Below, in pieces: positions 1-8,149 of a DNA stretch of 64,000 bases (within the stretch, counting starts at the first letter, position 1; the number at the start of each line of letters is the position of its first letter). Source of the stretch: Deltaproteobacteria bacterium. Lineage in GTDB: Bacteria > Myxococcota_A > UBA796 > UBA2385. The notes beneath the pieces were generated by a model that saw only the letters and a program-made list of their open reading frames with translations, had not been told where the DNA came from and did not search any database. The stretch covers positions 37,657 to 101,656 of the forward strand of contig JAEUKK010000086.1 in NCBI GenBank assembly GCA_016792625.1. Reading direction: 5' to 3'. The position numbers and the translations under genes are program-made.

Positions 1-188
1 GGGCCCCGGGTGGTCCACGCGCCGGGGTCTGGGGCCGCTTCGAGCTGCGGCCCGAGCTCAGCGTCGGCGCCGCTATCTTCGACACCAGCACCGCCACCTT
101 TGGCCGGGTCGGCGCAGGCCCCGCTCAGCGCGACGAGGCCCAGCGCGAAGGGGGGCAGGGCGCGGTGAACCGAAGCGGAGCAGGACAT
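1..188 (-). CDS. N-terminal part of a secreted lipoprotein, cut by the window edge
   Basis: An ATG at 188 on the minus strand is preceded by GGAGGAAG five to six bases upstream and opens a frame that runs to the window edge without a stop. The first residues form a lipoprotein signal: a short hydrophobic stretch (ALPPFALGLVALSGAC) with lipobox LSGAC, Cys at about residue 25. A Gly/Ala/Asp-rich stretch follows, as in the other lipoproteins of this window. It starts 37 bases after the stop of the CHAP-LysM gene, same strand, so the two may be co-transcribed. Only about 62 residues are visible, so the mature domain is unknown. Recognition as a lipoprotein rests on the signal and ribosome site only. 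Confidence 0.7.
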   Translation of the reverse strand, partial: MSCSASVHRALPPFALGLVALSGACADPAKGGGAGVEDSGADAELGPQLEAAPDPGAWTTRG

Positions 189-225
189 GGGCTTCCTCCG
201 GCGGGGCGGGCCCGCCCGCGGCGGG

Positions 226-1350
226 TCAGCGCGGGAGGCGCAGGCGCTGACCGACGCGCAGCGTGCTCGGGGTGGCGATGGCGTTGAGGCGGGCGATCTC
301 ACGGTGCCGGGCGCCGTCGCCCAGCGCCTCGGCGGCGATATCCCAGAGGGTGTCGCCTGCCTTGACCCTCCAGGTCGTGGGCTTCGGCGCCGACGGGCCC
401 GAGGCCGCAGAGCTCAAGCCGCCCGCAAGCGCCGGCCCGCCCCCGCCCATGACCGCGGGGATGGCCGGCGGTTGGGCCGTCGGCGCCGGAGCCGCCGTGG
501 CGCTGGGCAAGCGCAGCACCTGCCCGGTGCGCAGGGCCCGCGGGTCACGAAGGCCGTTGAGCGCGGCGATCTCGCGGTAGCGCCCGCCCGCCCCCAACAG
601 CCGGGCGGCGATGGCCCACAGGCGGTCGCCCGGCCGCACGGTATAGGTCAGGGCGCCCCCGGTCGGGGCCCGGGTGGGCACCGACCCCTCATGGTCACCA
701 GCGGGCGCGGGGGCCTGCGCCGACCGACGCGCCCCGTGGTGCTGCCAGCCGAGCAACGGGCGGCTGCCCCAGGGGCCGACCTTGCGGCGGGCGCCTGCGC
801 CGCTGACCGAGAGGGTGGCGAAGGCCGAGCCGGTGTTCTGCTGAATCAGCCCGACCCCGCTGTCTGAGGCGCGGGTGGCGATGGCCACATGACCGAACCT
901 GCCCCCGCCAAACACGAGGATGTCGCCTGGCTCTGGCAGGGGCGCGCCGCCTTCGTTGGCGATCCATGTGTAGCCGAAGCCCCGGCCCCGCCCGGCATAG
1001 TCGATCGCGTTGCCCGTGCCCTTCATGTTGCCGGTGCCCATGACCTCGGCCGAGAAGCGGTTGACGAACTCGACGCACTGGTAGCTGAGGCCGTAGCGGC
1101 CGCGCTCCCAGTAGCCGGTGTCGGGGCCGTTGGAGTAGGCGGTCACACCCCGGAACGAGCCCTTGGCTTCACCCCAGCCCGCGGGGCGACCGCCGCCCTC
1201 GCCCATGCCGTCGCGGGGCGCCGCCTGCGGGCGACCGTCGGCTGGGGCCCCGCCGAGGCGCAGCGGCCGGGCGTCGTCGCGCGGCCAGCCCGGGGCGTCG
1301 CCGCTGCCCGAATCGGGGCGCTGCGCCCGCCTCCGCCTCTGCTGCACCAT
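226..1350 (-). CDS. CHAP-domain peptidoglycan amidase/endopeptidase with two LysM repeats
   Basis: 374 residues. Residues about 62-175 match a CHAP (NlpC/P60-like cysteine peptidase) domain: nucleophile Cys92 in YQCVEFVNRF and His154 in GRFGHVAIA. Two LysM peptidoglycan-binding repeats follow, separated by Ala/Pro-rich linker, each beginning YTVRPGDRLW or WRVKAGDTLW and ending in a GQ-LRLP motif; the second reaches the C terminus. The likely role is cutting or remodelling peptidoglycan. The ATG at 1350 was chosen because AGGGAG lies just upstream; a longer frame to 1560 has an implausible Arg/Gly-rich N terminus. The first 60 residues are low complexity and show no clear signal peptide, which is odd for a wall enzyme, so the true start or export route is uncertain. 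Confidence 0.85.
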   Translation of the reverse strand: MVQQRRRRAQRPDSGSGDAPGWPRDDARPLRLGGAPADGRPQAAPRDGMGEGGGRPAGWGEAKGSFRGVTAYSNGPDTGYWERGRYGLSYQCVEFVNRFSAEVMGTGNMKGTGNAIDYAGRGRGFGYTWIANEGGAPLPEPGDILVFGGGRFGHVAIATRASDSGVGLIQQNTGSAFATLSVSGAGARRKVGPWGSRPLLGWQHHGARRSAQAPAPAGDHEGSVPTRAPTGGALTYTVRPGDRLWAIAARLLGAGGRYREIAALNGLRDPRALRTGQVLRLPSATAAPAPTAQPPAIPAVMGGGGPALAGGLSSAASGPSAPKPTTWRVKAGDTLWDIAAEALGDGARHREIARLNAIATPSTLRVGQRLRLPR

Positions 1351-1487
1351 CTCGCTCCCTCGGGCCGCACCGGACCGCGCGCAGCGTAGCACGACGGCGC
1401 CCCTGACCGCCGCCGGCCCGCTCTCGTGGGCCAGGGGCGCGGGCACGGGGCGGGCCCCGCGAGATAGACCGCCGCATGGAGCCCGCC

Positions 1488-3413
1488 ATGTCTCGTCCGC
1501 ACCCGCTGCCGCGCAGCTCCCGCCTCCTCCTCTCGCCGCTGGCCCTGCTCGGCCTCGCACTGGGCGCCTGCACCGACCCCAAGTCCGATGGCGGGGGCGA
1601 CTCCGGCGGCGACGGCGCGGACGGCGCCAGCGACGGCGCTGAGGGTGCCGATGGCGCGGATGGCGCGGATGGCGCGGATGGCACCGACGGCGGCGCCAAC
1701 CTCCCGCCCACCGCGCCGGTGGTGGCCTTGAGCCCCAGCACCCCCACCGCCGGCGGCAACCTCATCGTCGAGATCATCGAGCCAGCCGTTGATCCCGAGG
1801 GTGCAGAGCTCAGCCTCTCCTACCGATGGTCGGTCGACGGCGCCGAGGCGCCCGCGCACGACGGCCCGCGCGTGCCGGCCGAAGCCCTGCTCCGCGGCGC
1901 GCGCTGGTCGGTCGAGGTCTGGGCCAATGACGGCGCCCAAGACGGCCCCCCGGCCACGGCCGAGGCGGTGGTGGGCAACGCCGCCCCGACCCTCACCGTC
2001 AGCATCTCTCCCACCCGCCTGAGCCTGCTCGACCTGGCGGTGGCGGTGGTCGAAGCGGCCGATCCTGACGGTGATCGCCTGACCATCAGCTACCGGTGGC
2101 TGCGCAACGGGGGCGAGGTGGCCGCGGGGGTCGACAGCTTGCCCCTCGCTGACTTTAGCTTCGGCGACCTGCTGACCGTCGAGGTGACCGCGGTCGACAC
2201 CGAGGGCGGGACCACCACCGAGACCGCGACCCTGGTCGAGATCGAGAACCTGCCGCCGACCGCGCCCATCATCGAGCTGTACGGCGGCGAAGAGGCGCGC
2301 GGCAGCCTGTACTGCGGCATCGGCCAAGAGAGCGCCGACCCCGATCTGGGCCGCATCGACGGCTACGTCATCTCGTGGTCCCGCGACGGCCTGCCGTGGG
2401 GCGGCGCGGTCGAGAGCTATGTCCAGCCCGGCGACGGCATCCCCTCGGGCACCACGCGGGCGGGCGAGGTCTGGTCCTGCGAGGTCCAGGCCTCCGACGG
2501 GGTGGAGCTCGGCCCGGCGGGCACCAGCGCTTCGCGCGTGGGTGAGCCTGACCGATACCTGTGGACCTGCTACGCCACCGGCTCCACCGGCCCGAGCGCG
2601 GGCCTCTGCGGGCGCGCGTACCTGGGCAGCGCCGTCGCCTCTGAGATCAGCGTAAGCGGCGGTGTTCAGACCTGGACCGCCCCAGAGACCGCCGACTACC
2701 GCGTCCACCTTTGTGGCGCGGCGGGCGCGGCGGCCAACGACGCGGGCTGGTCCGGCGGCCCCGGGGCCTGCCTGGCCAGCACCCTGCGCCTGTCGGCCGG
2801 CGAGAGCGTCGACATCGTCATCGGGCAAGCGGGCAGCGGTGGGGGGAGCCTCAGCAACGGCGGCGGCGGCGGCGGCACCTTCATCGTGGCCAGCGACGGC
2901 AGCCCGCTGCTCATCGCCGGGGGCGGCGGCGGCACCCGCACCGAGGCGACGGTCGACGGCTGCGGCGGGCGCGGCGGCCCCGAGGGCGGCGCCGGGCTGT
3001 TGAGCGGCGACGACAACAGCTGCCCAGCGCGGATCGGCGGCGAGGGCGAGGGCGGGGGCTACTTCGCCACCTGGGGCGCGGGCGGGGCGGGCTTCTGGTC
3101 TGACGGCGCCGACGACATCGACGGCACCATCACCTACGGCAGCGGCGGCCGGTCCTGGGCCAACGGCATGCTGGGCGGCGGCGCCGATGTCAGCTCCTAC
3201 ACCTGCGCCGACCCGGCCGAAGGCGGCTTCGGCGGCGGCGGATCGGGCTCCGGCTGCTACGGCGGCGGTGGCGGCGGCGGCTACTCGGGCGGCGAAGGCG
3301 GCTGGGTGGCCGGCGGGGGCGGCAGCCTCCTCACCGGCGTCGACGCCTACGTCTCCAGCTCCGGCAACTACGGCGATGGATGGGTCGACATCCGCCTGAT
3401 GCCCCTGCCCTAA
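1488..3413 (+). CDS. Large secreted lipoprotein with Asp-Gly linker, Ig-like repeats and glycine-rich C-terminal domain
   Basis: 641 residues. The N terminus is a lipoprotein signal (lipobox LGAC near residue 27), then a collagen-like low-complexity linker in which Gly recurs every third residue (GAD/GTD triplets) over about 40 residues. Next come two or three beta-rich PKD/Ig-like segments of about 90 residues, each opening with a Pro-Pro-Thr-Ala-Pro motif and containing SYRW or SWSR. The last 250 residues are a Cys-containing, very Gly-rich domain with runs of six Gly, like glycine-rich domains of secreted bacterial proteins. The start at 1488 has GGAG six bases upstream; an in-frame ATG at 1476 has none. 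Likely outer-membrane anchored and surface exposed; ligand unknown. Convergent with exbD. Confidence 0.75.
   Translation: MSRPHPLPRSSRLLLSPLALLGLALGACTDPKSDGGGDSGGDGADGASDGAEGADGADGADGADGTDGGANLPPTAPVVALSPSTPTAGGNLIVEIIEPAVDPEGAELSLSYRWSVDGAEAPAHDGPRVPAEALLRGARWSVEVWANDGAQDGPPATAEAVVGNAAPTLTVSISPTRLSLLDLAVAVVEAADPDGDRLTISYRWLRNGGEVAAGVDSLPLADFSFGDLLTVEVTAVDTEGGTTTETATLVEIENLPPTAPIIELYGGEEARGSLYCGIGQESADPDLGRIDGYVISWSRDGLPWGGAVESYVQPGDGIPSGTTRAGEVWSCEVQASDGVELGPAGTSASRVGEPDRYLWTCYATGSTGPSAGLCGRAYLGSAVASEISVSGGVQTWTAPETADYRVHLCGAAGAAANDAGWSGGPGACLASTLRLSAGESVDIVIGQAGSGGGSLSNGGGGGGTFIVASDGSPLLIAGGGGGTRTEATVDGCGGRGGPEGGAGLLSGDDNSCPARIGGEGEGGGYFATWGAGGAGFWSDGADDIDGTITYGSGGRSWANGMLGGGADVSSYTCADPAEGGFGGGGSGSGCYGGGGGGGYSGGEGGWVAGGGGSLLTGVDAYVSSSGNYGDGWVDIRLMPLP
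1650..1685 (+). repeat. Nine-base tandem repeat encoding Asp-Gly-Ala units
   Basis: Three exact copies of a nine-base unit (gatggcgcg) and a fourth variant copy lie head to tail inside the lipoprotein linker. Unit length is a multiple of three, so copy-number change would lengthen or shorten the linker without breaking the frame. Confidence 0.85.
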
Positions 3414-3417
3414 AACA

Positions 3418-3453
3418 GTGGGCGGGGGGCTCCGCCCCCCGCAACGCCCCCCG
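3418..3453. terminator. Strong hairpin between convergent genes; copy 1 of a 36-base dispersed element
   Basis: A perfect 9-bp stem (3422-3430 with 3434-3442, loop of three bases) sits between the convergent lipoprotein and exbD genes. Read on the minus strand it is followed by CACTGTTTT, giving a T-tract for exbD transcripts; on the plus strand no T-tract follows. The whole 36 bases recur at 61944-61979 with one difference, in the loop. Confidence 0.65.
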
Positions 3454-3508
3454 TCCGGCGGTCTGCGCCACGGAACAGGCCCGCGACCGCCCATGGCACC
3501 CCGAGGGC

Positions 3509-3982
3509 TCAGCCCTGCCGGCTGGCCAGCGCGATGTTGCGCAGGCCTGCGTTGGTCAGGCGCGCGATGATGTCCATGATGATGTCGTAGCTCGCGCCTT
3601 TGTCGCCGCGCAGCACGATGCGGGTGCGCGGGTCTTTGGCGGCGATGGCCTGGAAGCGGCCGTCGAGCTGGTCGAGGGGCACCGCCTCGTCGTCAATGAA
3701 CACGCTGCGGTCGGGGAGCACCGAGACCGCGACGTCTTCGACGACCAGCTCGCTGTCGCCGGCGCCGGCCTCAGGCGTCATCACCTGCAGCGCGCGCTCG
3801 GCGAGCAGGCCCTTCTCGTAGGCGGCCTCTTTCTCGTCCTCGACGATCGACGAGGACACCACCATCATGATGATGAGCAACACCATGAACACATCGGTCA
3901 GCGGCGTGATGTTGATCTCGGCGAAGATCCCGCCGTCATCGTCATCATCGAGCGGGTCACCACCGGTGGGCGCGGCCTGCAT
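3509..3982 (-). CDS. ExbD/TolR-family biopolymer transport protein
   Basis: 157 residues, normal for the family. An acidic N-terminal tail (five Asp in a row) precedes the conserved INITPLTDVF motif and a single transmembrane helix at residues 30-47, with Asp30 as the expected proton-carrying residue. The C-terminal half is the periplasmic ExbD/TolR domain (VSVLPDRSVFID, then RGDKGASYDIIMDII). It would pair with the upstream ExbB/TolQ-type channel to turn proton flow into work on an outer-membrane or periplasmic partner. The gene is last in a minus-strand run RMD1, PDZ, ExbB, ExbD and starts 12 bases after the ExbB stop with GGAG upstream. Whether it is Tol, Exb or Agl/Gli type cannot be told from sequence alone. 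Confidence 0.9.
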   Translation of the reverse strand: MQAAPTGGDPLDDDDDGGIFAEINITPLTDVFMVLLIIMMVVSSSIVEDEKEAAYEKGLLAERALQVMTPEAGAGDSELVVEDVAVSVLPDRSVFIDDEAVPLDQLDGRFQAIAAKDPRTRIVLRGDKGASYDIIMDIIARLTNAGLRNIALASRQG

Positions 3983-3994
3983 GGTCGGACTCCT

Positions 3995-4624
3995 TTAGCG
4001 CTGCCCGTGGGTGCGGTGGACCTCGATGAGCTCGAGCAGCTCATCGACCAGGAGCGCCAGCTCGCGGCTCAGCTTGCCCGAGATGCTGTTGAGCACGTTG
4101 AACAAGAAGACCGCCTCGAGGGCCACGGCGATGCCGACCGCGGTCGCGATGAGGGCCTGCGAGATGCCCACCGAGACGACCGCAAAACCGCCCTGGCCCG
4201 ACTCGCCGATGGCCTCAAAGCTGTGCATGACGCCGATGACGGTGCCAAAGAGGCCGACGAAGGGCATGAGCGCGCCAGCGGTGGCCAAGATCCAGGTGCG
4301 CGCCTTGAGAAGGCCGCCCACCCGCTTGTTCTCGCGAGCCATCGCCCGGGCGGGCTCGCCGCGCACCGCGCCGGTGGCCCGGTCGAGGCCCGCGCAGAAG
4401 ACCGACTTGAGCGGCTGGCGCAGCCCCTCGGCCTGGGCCCGGGCGGCGGCGAGATCGGCGCTGCGGGCGGCCTCGATGACGCCCCGGCCCTTGCCCAACG
4501 AGAGGCGGACCCAGGCGAAGGTCGCCAAACGCTCGAAGGTCAGCGCCAGCAGCAGCAGGGACACGCCGAGCATGAAGAGCACCAGCAGGTGCTCCAGGCC
4601 GAAGTCTTGAAAGAAGGAGTCCAT
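3995..4624 (-). CDS. MotA/TolQ/ExbB proton-channel protein
   Basis: 209 residues. Three hydrophobic helices are visible: near residues 13-33, near 105-127 (ending in the conserved MPFVGLFGTVIGVM segment) and near 150-172 (GISQALIATAVGIAVALEAVF). The helix 2 and 3 motifs are diagnostic for the TolQ/ExbB/MotA family. It forms the pentameric proton channel with the ExbD product encoded directly downstream. The ribosome site is weak (GAG about ten bases upstream), so translation may depend partly on the PDZ gene ahead, which ends 87 bases upstream. No TonB, TolA, TolB or Pal gene is adjacent, so the energised partner is unknown. Confidence 0.9.
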   Translation of the reverse strand: MDSFFQDFGLEHLLVLFMLGVSLLLLALTFERLATFAWVRLSLGKGRGVIEAARSADLAAARAQAEGLRQPLKSVFCAGLDRATGAVRGEPARAMARENKRVGGLLKARTWILATAGALMPFVGLFGTVIGVMHSFEAIGESGQGGFAVVSVGISQALIATAVGIAVALEAVFLFNVLNSISGKLSRELALLVDELLELIEVHRTHGQR

Positions 4625-4711
4625 GGTGCGGTGGCTCGCAGAGGGGGGTCAGACCGGAGCGGGGTGGGCCCATCCGGGGCGCGGCGAAGGCGGGGCGCGC
4701 CCGCCCTCGCC

Positions 4712-5587
4712 TCACTTGAGCTTGTAGACGTGGGTGCGCTGGCTGCCGTCTTTGCGGGTCAGCTCGACCTTGATGGTGTCGGCTTTGCGCACCTTCATGT
4801 AGGCAGCGAAGGCCTGGGGCACGTTGGTGACCTTCTCGCCGTTGACGGTGTGCACGATGTCGCCGTTCTTGAGGCCACCCTGCCGCAGCACCGAGCACCT
4901 GGGCAGGTAGAGCTTCGCGCCGTCGCGGGCGCCATTTCCACCCTTGTGCAGCGAGACGCCGACCTGCTTCTCGAGCTCGCGCAGGTGGCTCGCGTACCAG
5001 TCGATGAGGTCGCGCTCGACCCGCCACTTGTCATCGGCGAGCTGGACGACCTCGTCGGTGGGCTCGCAGGGCTTCTTGGCGCCCTTGGGCCCCTCACCGG
5101 GCACGCCGTCTTTGGCCGCCTTGCCCGTGCCGCCCTCTTCGCCCCCCGTGGGCGCGCGCTCACCGCCGGCGGGCGCCTTGGCCTTCGCTTTGGCCTTCGC
5201 TTTGGCCTTGCTGCGGGGCGCGTCATCGGCCGCCGGCGGGGCCTCAGTGGGCGCCGCCTCGGGCGCCGGGGCGTCAGCGGGCGCGGCCTCGGGCACCGGA
5301 TTGGCGGCCGGCGGCACATAGAGGCTGATCGAGACCGGCCCCTCAGGCTGCTGCAGCTCGGCGGCGGCCTCGGGCGCCGCGGCGCGGGCCTCACCGCCGC
5401 CATCACCGATGGGGCCGTCGTTTTCGGTCTCTTCGCCCGGCGTGTCGAGGGGGGCCGCGACCTGCTGCCAGAGCAGCCAAGCCGCCAGCGCGCCGCCATG
5501 CGCCGAGGCCGACCCGAGGCAAGACAGCACGAGCAGCGCCGCCTGCTGGACCGTCGAGAGGATGGTGGCGCGCGGCGGAGCAGACAA
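4712..5587 (-). CDS. Membrane-anchored PDZ-domain protein with Ala/Lys-rich periplasmic linker
   Basis: About 291 residues if translation starts at TTG 5587, which has GAGG four bases upstream; no ATG or GTG is available in frame after the preceding stop. An N-terminal hydrophobic helix (about residues 10-35) anchors it. A long Ala/Pro/Glu linker follows, with a run of Lys-Ala pairs near the middle. The C-terminal 100 residues hold two Cys (KPCEPT and LPRCSVL) and end in a PDZ-like fold: GGLKNGDIVHTVNG then DTIKVELTRKDGS. Anchor, linker and PDZ resemble GspC or TonB-like couplers, so it may be the periplasmic partner of the ExbB/ExbD pair downstream; that is inference from order. It begins 64 bases after the RMD1-family gene. 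Confidence 0.7.
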   Translation of the reverse strand: MSAPPRATILSTVQQAALLVLSCLGSASAHGGALAAWLLWQQVAAPLDTPGEETENDGPIGDGGGEARAAAPEAAAELQQPEGPVSISLYVPPAANPVPEAAPADAPAPEAAPTEAPPAADDAPRSKAKAKAKAKAKAPAGGERAPTGGEEGGTGKAAKDGVPGEGPKGAKKPCEPTDEVVQLADDKWRVERDLIDWYASHLRELEKQVGVSLHKGGNGARDGAKLYLPRCSVLRQGGLKNGDIVHTVNGEKVTNVPQAFAAYMKVRKADTIKVELTRKDGSQRTHVYKLK

Positions 5588-5651
5588 AGCGGCCTCGAAC
5601 GGAGCTCCCGCGAGCCTATCACCCTCAGGCCAGGGCCGGGCGGGCCCCGCC

Positions 5652-6467
5652 TCAGGCCGCCCCGCTAAAGAAGTGCTCCCAGAGCGAGAGCAGAATCTCG
5701 AAGACGATGAGCAGCACGACCGCCCACTCGAGCTGGGTGCTCTGCCGGCCATGGCCCAGGTCGATGAAGATCTCGGTGGCGTCCTCGACCGCGCGCAGCT
5801 TGTGCAGCAGCGCCTCGTGGCGGCGCGGCATCTCGAGGTTGTGGAACAGCGCCTCGTAGAGGTCGGCCACCTTCTGGTCGCGCCAGGTCTCTTCGGGGCG
5901 GTCGACCAAGTAGAACCAGCTGGTCATCAACAGGCGCTCGCTGGTGATGCTGCCGATCTTCTTCATCAAGGCCGAGGACCGGCTGGGCGGGCGGCCCTTG
6001 GCCTTCAAATCTTGGGCCAACAGCAAGGTCTCTTCGACCAAGCGGTCGGCGGCGTGCTCAAAGCGCTCCAGCGCGGCGCTCTGGGCCAGCAGCAGGCAGG
6101 CCGCGGTCACCAGATCGGGCCGGTCGTCGGGCAGGGCGATGCGGTCCCAGTCCACCCGCGGCGGGGTGTTCACGCCCTCGGGCGCCTCGATGAGGGTGTA
6201 GGTCTCGGCGGTGCGGTAGAGCACCTTGCAAGCGGTGACCGCCTCGATCATGCGGAGGGTCTCGACGTCAGCCGCGTTCTTGCCCACATGCGCGACCGCG
6301 CCAAAGTCAAAGAGCATCAGCTGCTCGCCCGGCCGCAGCTCGAGCAGGGTGCCATAGGGGTAGCGGCGCAGCTCTTGCCAGGGCAGCTGCGCGGCGGCCT
6401 TGCCCGCGTCGAAGGAGCCATCGAGGGCGACGGCGGTGACGGCGGTTCCCTCGGCGGGGATGGTCAT
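5652..6467 (-). CDS. RMD1/DUF155-family protein with C-terminal membrane helix
   Basis: 271 residues. The layout fits the RMD1/RMND1 (DUF155) family: an N-terminal alpha/beta region with LMLFDFGAVAHVG, a helical middle with LLLAQSAALERFEHAADRL, and a C-terminal hydrophobic helix (about 248-267) ending in WEHFF. In eukaryotes these are mitochondrial membrane proteins needed for organelle translation; the bacterial role is not established. The ATG at 6467 has GGAGG five bases upstream. It is the first gene of the minus-strand cluster with PDZ, ExbB and ExbD, so a membrane function linked to that proton channel is possible but unproven. Confidence 0.8.
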   Translation of the reverse strand: MTIPAEGTAVTAVALDGSFDAGKAAAQLPWQELRRYPYGTLLELRPGEQLMLFDFGAVAHVGKNAADVETLRMIEAVTACKVLYRTAETYTLIEAPEGVNTPPRVDWDRIALPDDRPDLVTAACLLLAQSAALERFEHAADRLVEETLLLAQDLKAKGRPPSRSSALMKKIGSITSERLLMTSWFYLVDRPEETWRDQKVADLYEALFHNLEMPRRHEALLHKLRAVEDATEIFIDLGHGRQSTQLEWAVVLLIVFEILLSLWEHFFSGAA

Positions 6468-6534
6468 GGGGCCTCCACCGACCTGCTATCCCGCGGGCCG
6501 CGGCCTCCCCTGGCAGGTGGTCCTCAAAACGCCG

Positions 6535-6562
6535 CGAGGGGGCCCCAGATGGGACCCCCTCG
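6535..6562 (-). terminator. Rho-independent terminator candidate for the Ig-like lipoprotein gene
   Basis: Arms 6535-6547 and 6550-6562 pair over 13 positions with a single mismatch and a two-base loop. On the minus strand the stem is followed after five bases by TTTTG. It lies about 45 bases beyond the stop at 6606 and before the RMD1-family gene, separating the two transcription units. Confidence 0.65.
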
Positions 6563-6605
6563 GGCTCGGCGCCCCGCCGAAGCGGCGCGCTCGATCAGCG
6601 GCCGA

Positions 6606-7655
6606 TCAGCACTCGCCAGCCGAGGTGTCTTCGCAGGTGCTCGACGCGCACTCGGAGTGGCAGTCCTCTTCGTCGATGCAGACGAGGCTGGCGCCCTGGG
6701 CGGTGGCGGTGATCTGGTCGGCGAGCACGTCGACGCAGTAGGCCGCGCCGTCGCTGTCACAGGCGCCGCAGGTCACGCCGAAGCCGATCAGGAGGCCGCA
6801 GACCTCGTCGGGGTCGGTCACGCCGAGCAGGTCGCCGAGCAGGGGCGCGAGGGTACGGGCGTCGAGCTGGCCCTCGAGGCGGCCGCCGCCGAAGTAGCTG
6901 CCGTCGGCGGAGAAGGCGCCGCTGATGCTCAGGCCGTTGATGGTGATCGACACGCCGGCCACGTTCAGCGTGGTGTCAGCGGGGCCGACCTGGAAGGAGG
7001 GGTTGTCGAAGGTGGCGGTCGGGAAGGGGATGGAGGGGGTGCAGTAGTCCTGCACGCCGCTGCCATCGGCGTCGATCGCGCCGATCATCTCGATGCTGGT
7101 GTCGGACGCGGTGCTCACGCCCACCAGGATGTTGTTCTCGAGCGAGCCGAGAAGCAGGTCGGCCACGCCAGCGGGCTGCACGAAGCGGGACTCGGCGAGG
7201 TTGACCACGAAGGTCGAGCCCGAGAGGTCGACGGTCACCGGCGCGCCGAGCGAGCTGGTGGTGAAGGCCGCCGAGCCGTTGGCGCCGCCGTCACACACCG
7301 AGATGTTCACGGTGTAGGCGGTGGAGGGGGCCAGGCCCGCGTCGGGGGTGAAGATGGCGGTGAGGCCGTCGGCGCTGAAGCTGGTCGAGCCGCCGACCGC
7401 GGTGCCCGCGGCGTCGGCGACGCTGATGCTCGCCGAGGCGTCGGCCGCGGAGAGGGTGACCTCGACCGGGTCGAGGTAGAAGTGGGTGGTGCTGTCGGGG
7501 GCCGGGTTGCTGAGCGCGTAGGTGACGTCGCAGCCGCCGCCATCGGCGCCGTCACTAGCGCCGTCGCCGCCGCCAGCGCTGCCGCTGTCTTCTTTGTCAC
7601 CACCAGCGCAGCCAATCGTAGCAAAGGCCGCCAGGATCAATGCATACCGCGACAT
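6606..7655 (-). CDS. Secreted lipoprotein with Ig-like (Big_5-type) domain and Cys-rich C terminus
   Basis: 349 residues. Lipoprotein signal with lipobox TIGC (Cys16), then a Gly/Asp/Ser linker. Residues about 45-135 look like a bacterial Ig-like Big_5 domain (DPVEVTLSAA, then GLAPSTAYTVNI). The middle 150 residues are beta-rich and contain no motif I recognise. The last 70 residues contain about ten Cys (CGLLIGFGVTCGACDSDG, then CIDEEDCHSEC), suggesting a disulfide-bonded surface module. The ATG at 7655 has GGAGG five bases upstream, and a good sigma70-type promoter lies 90-120 bases upstream, so the gene is probably its own transcription unit. Function unknown. Confidence 0.75.
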   Translation of the reverse strand: MSRYALILAAFATIGCAGGDKEDSGSAGGGDGASDGADGGGCDVTYALSNPAPDSTTHFYLDPVEVTLSAADASASISVADAAGTAVGGSTSFSADGLTAIFTPDAGLAPSTAYTVNISVCDGGANGSAAFTTSSLGAPVTVDLSGSTFVVNLAESRFVQPAGVADLLLGSLENNILVGVSTASDTSIEMIGAIDADGSGVQDYCTPSIPFPTATFDNPSFQVGPADTTLNVAGVSITINGLSISGAFSADGSYFGGGRLEGQLDARTLAPLLGDLLGVTDPDEVCGLLIGFGVTCGACDSDGAAYCVDVLADQITATAQGASLVCIDEEDCHSECASSTCEDTSAGEC

Positions 7656-7743
7656 GTGTCCTCCATCTCTCTGGCTCTTGCCAGCATCGCCGGGGGGGGC
7701 CCGGCTGGGTCAGTCTCGGCGCGAATCGCGCCGCGTCCGGCGC

Positions 7744-7773
7744 ACACTACTGCGCGCCGTCGCGCGGTGTCAA
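7744..7773 (-). promoter_or_regulatory. Sigma70-like promoter for the lipoprotein at 6606-7655
   Basis: On the minus strand a perfect TTGACA (7768-7773) is followed after 18 bases by TAGTGT (7744-7749). It lies about 90 bases upstream of the ATG at 7655, and is the clearest -35 box I found in the window. Confidence 0.5.
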
Positions 7774-7845
7774 CACGAGCCGCAGCGTCGCCGTCCGCGG
7801 TGACCTAGTGCCCGCTACCCCCGAGGCTGTGGCTGGCCCAGCGGC

Positions 7846-8103
7846 TCAGGCGGGCTGCGCCGCGAGCTTTCCGCCGATCTCCTCGACCAGCGCGTCGAGC
7901 AGGCGCTGCTCGTCGGGGTCAAGGTTGCCCTGGGTCTTGACGCGCAGCATCTGCAGCACCTGATGGCTATGCCGGGCCAAGGCCAGGTCTGGCTGAACAG
8001 GCGCCCCATCGGGGTGGGGCACCAGCCCGAGGCTGACCATCGCCGAGCTGCCGAGGCTCACCAAGAACTGAGAGAAGTTGCAGGAGTCCACACAGGCGCT
8101 CAT
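7846..8103 (-). CDS. DUF1844-family small protein
   Basis: 85 residues, the usual size. The conserved pattern is clear: FSQFLVSLGSSAMVSLGL at the N terminus, then PLARHSHQVLQML, then KTQGNLDPDEQRLLDALVEEI. The family is common in Deltaproteobacteria and related phyla and has no assigned function. The N-terminal half is amphipathic to hydrophobic and could associate with membrane, but there is no cleavable signal. The start at 8103 has GAGG five bases upstream. It follows the HtrA gene on the same strand by 46 bases and is likely co-transcribed with it. Confidence 0.85.
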   Translation of the reverse strand: MSACVDSCNFSQFLVSLGSSAMVSLGLVPHPDGAPVQPDLALARHSHQVLQMLRVKTQGNLDPDEQRLLDALVEEIGGKLAAQPA

Positions 8104-8149
8104 CGGGACCTCGTCGGGGGTCGCGCCCCCTGGCGGAAGGAGGGGCTGC

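Noticed and set aside
3380..5668. Plus-strand frame of 762 codons over exbD, exbB and the PDZ gene
   Set aside because: Antisense to clearly conserved membrane proteins and without any ribosome site or motif.
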